This document shows, piece by piece, positions 41,178-41,275 of a stretch of 41,275 nucleotides of DNA; the first letter of the stretch is position 1, and every line of letters starts with the position of its first letter. Source of the stretch: Pseudogymnoascus destructans (taxonomy: Eukaryota; Ascomycota; Leotiomycetes; Thelebolales; Thelebolaceae); assembly GCF_001641265.1 (NCBI RefSeq), contig NW_020167570.1, forward strand, positions 1 to 41,275, given 5' to 3'. The translations under genes were made by a program, and so were the position numbers. The notes beneath the pieces were generated by a model. It was not told the origin of the DNA. It did not search any database and saw nothing but the letters and a program-made list of their open reading frames with translations.

Positions 41178-41275
41178 TAGGGTTAGGGTTAGGGTTAGGG
41201 TTAGGGTTAGGGTTAGGGTTAGGGTTAGGGTTAGGGTTAGGGTTAGGGTTAGGGTTAGGGTTAGGGTTAGGGTTA
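41178..41275 (+). repeat. telomere, (TTAGGG)n
   Basis: About sixteen uninterrupted TTAGGG units to the end of the window. The G-rich strand runs 5' to 3' outward, as expected for a right chromosome end. Confidence 0.97.

Overview
The window is the right end of a chromosome of a filamentous ascomycete (Pezizomycotina). It ends in about 98 bp of uninterrupted TTAGGG repeats (41178-41275), the G-strand running outward. Genes have short (45-90 bp) GT..AG introns with TACTAAC/CTAAC branch sites. Two single-copy housekeeping genes, REV7/MAD2B and importin-9/Kap114, are of fungal type. The class within Pezizomycotina cannot be settled from the sequence alone.

Layout. 1-6.4 kb: the 3' end of a pogo/Fot-type transposase, a pepsin-fold membrane protein lacking both catalytic motifs, and a frameshifted O-fucosyltransferase-like gene. 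6.4-14.8 kb: a nested graveyard of mobile DNA. A decayed DUF3435 tyrosine recombinase (Starship-captain type) is split by a 4.2-kb hAT-like transposon (13-bp terminal inverted repeats, 8-bp target duplication). That transposon holds a broken BED-finger transposase, an unknown intron-containing gene and a histone H3-like pseudogene, and was itself hit by two solo LTRs with perfect 5-bp duplications. Gypsy and gag fragments plus another solo LTR follow. 14.8-19.9 kb: an intact island with divergent REV7 and KAP114. 19.9-34.9 kb: the accessory subtelomere, with three diverged OrsD(DUF3505)-type units A, B and C, all transcribed toward the telomere. Unit A is cut by a 7-kb Gypsy chromovirus. Unit B is nearly complete and joins OrsD zinc fingers, a tyrosine-recombinase-like domain and a RecQ-like helicase in one spliced reading frame. 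Unit C is GC-rich, frameshifted and stops at an internal TTAGGGTTAG.

34.9-41.3 kb: a triplicated 153-bp repeat forms the upstream region of an intact TET/JBP-like 2-oxoglutarate dioxygenase, the last gene before the telomere. It is followed by about 2.8 kb of degenerate satellite, a duplicated 117-bp block, a run of 20 G, about 1 kb of GTGAGTGAGAGG-type repeats, and the telomere.

Working picture: the most interesting content is the telomere-linked gene set. An OrsD-recombinase-helicase protein encoded in repeated diverged units could support spread or maintenance of chromosome ends. A terminal DNA-base-dioxygenase-like gene sits among satellite DNA. Both functional ideas are inference from domains and position.
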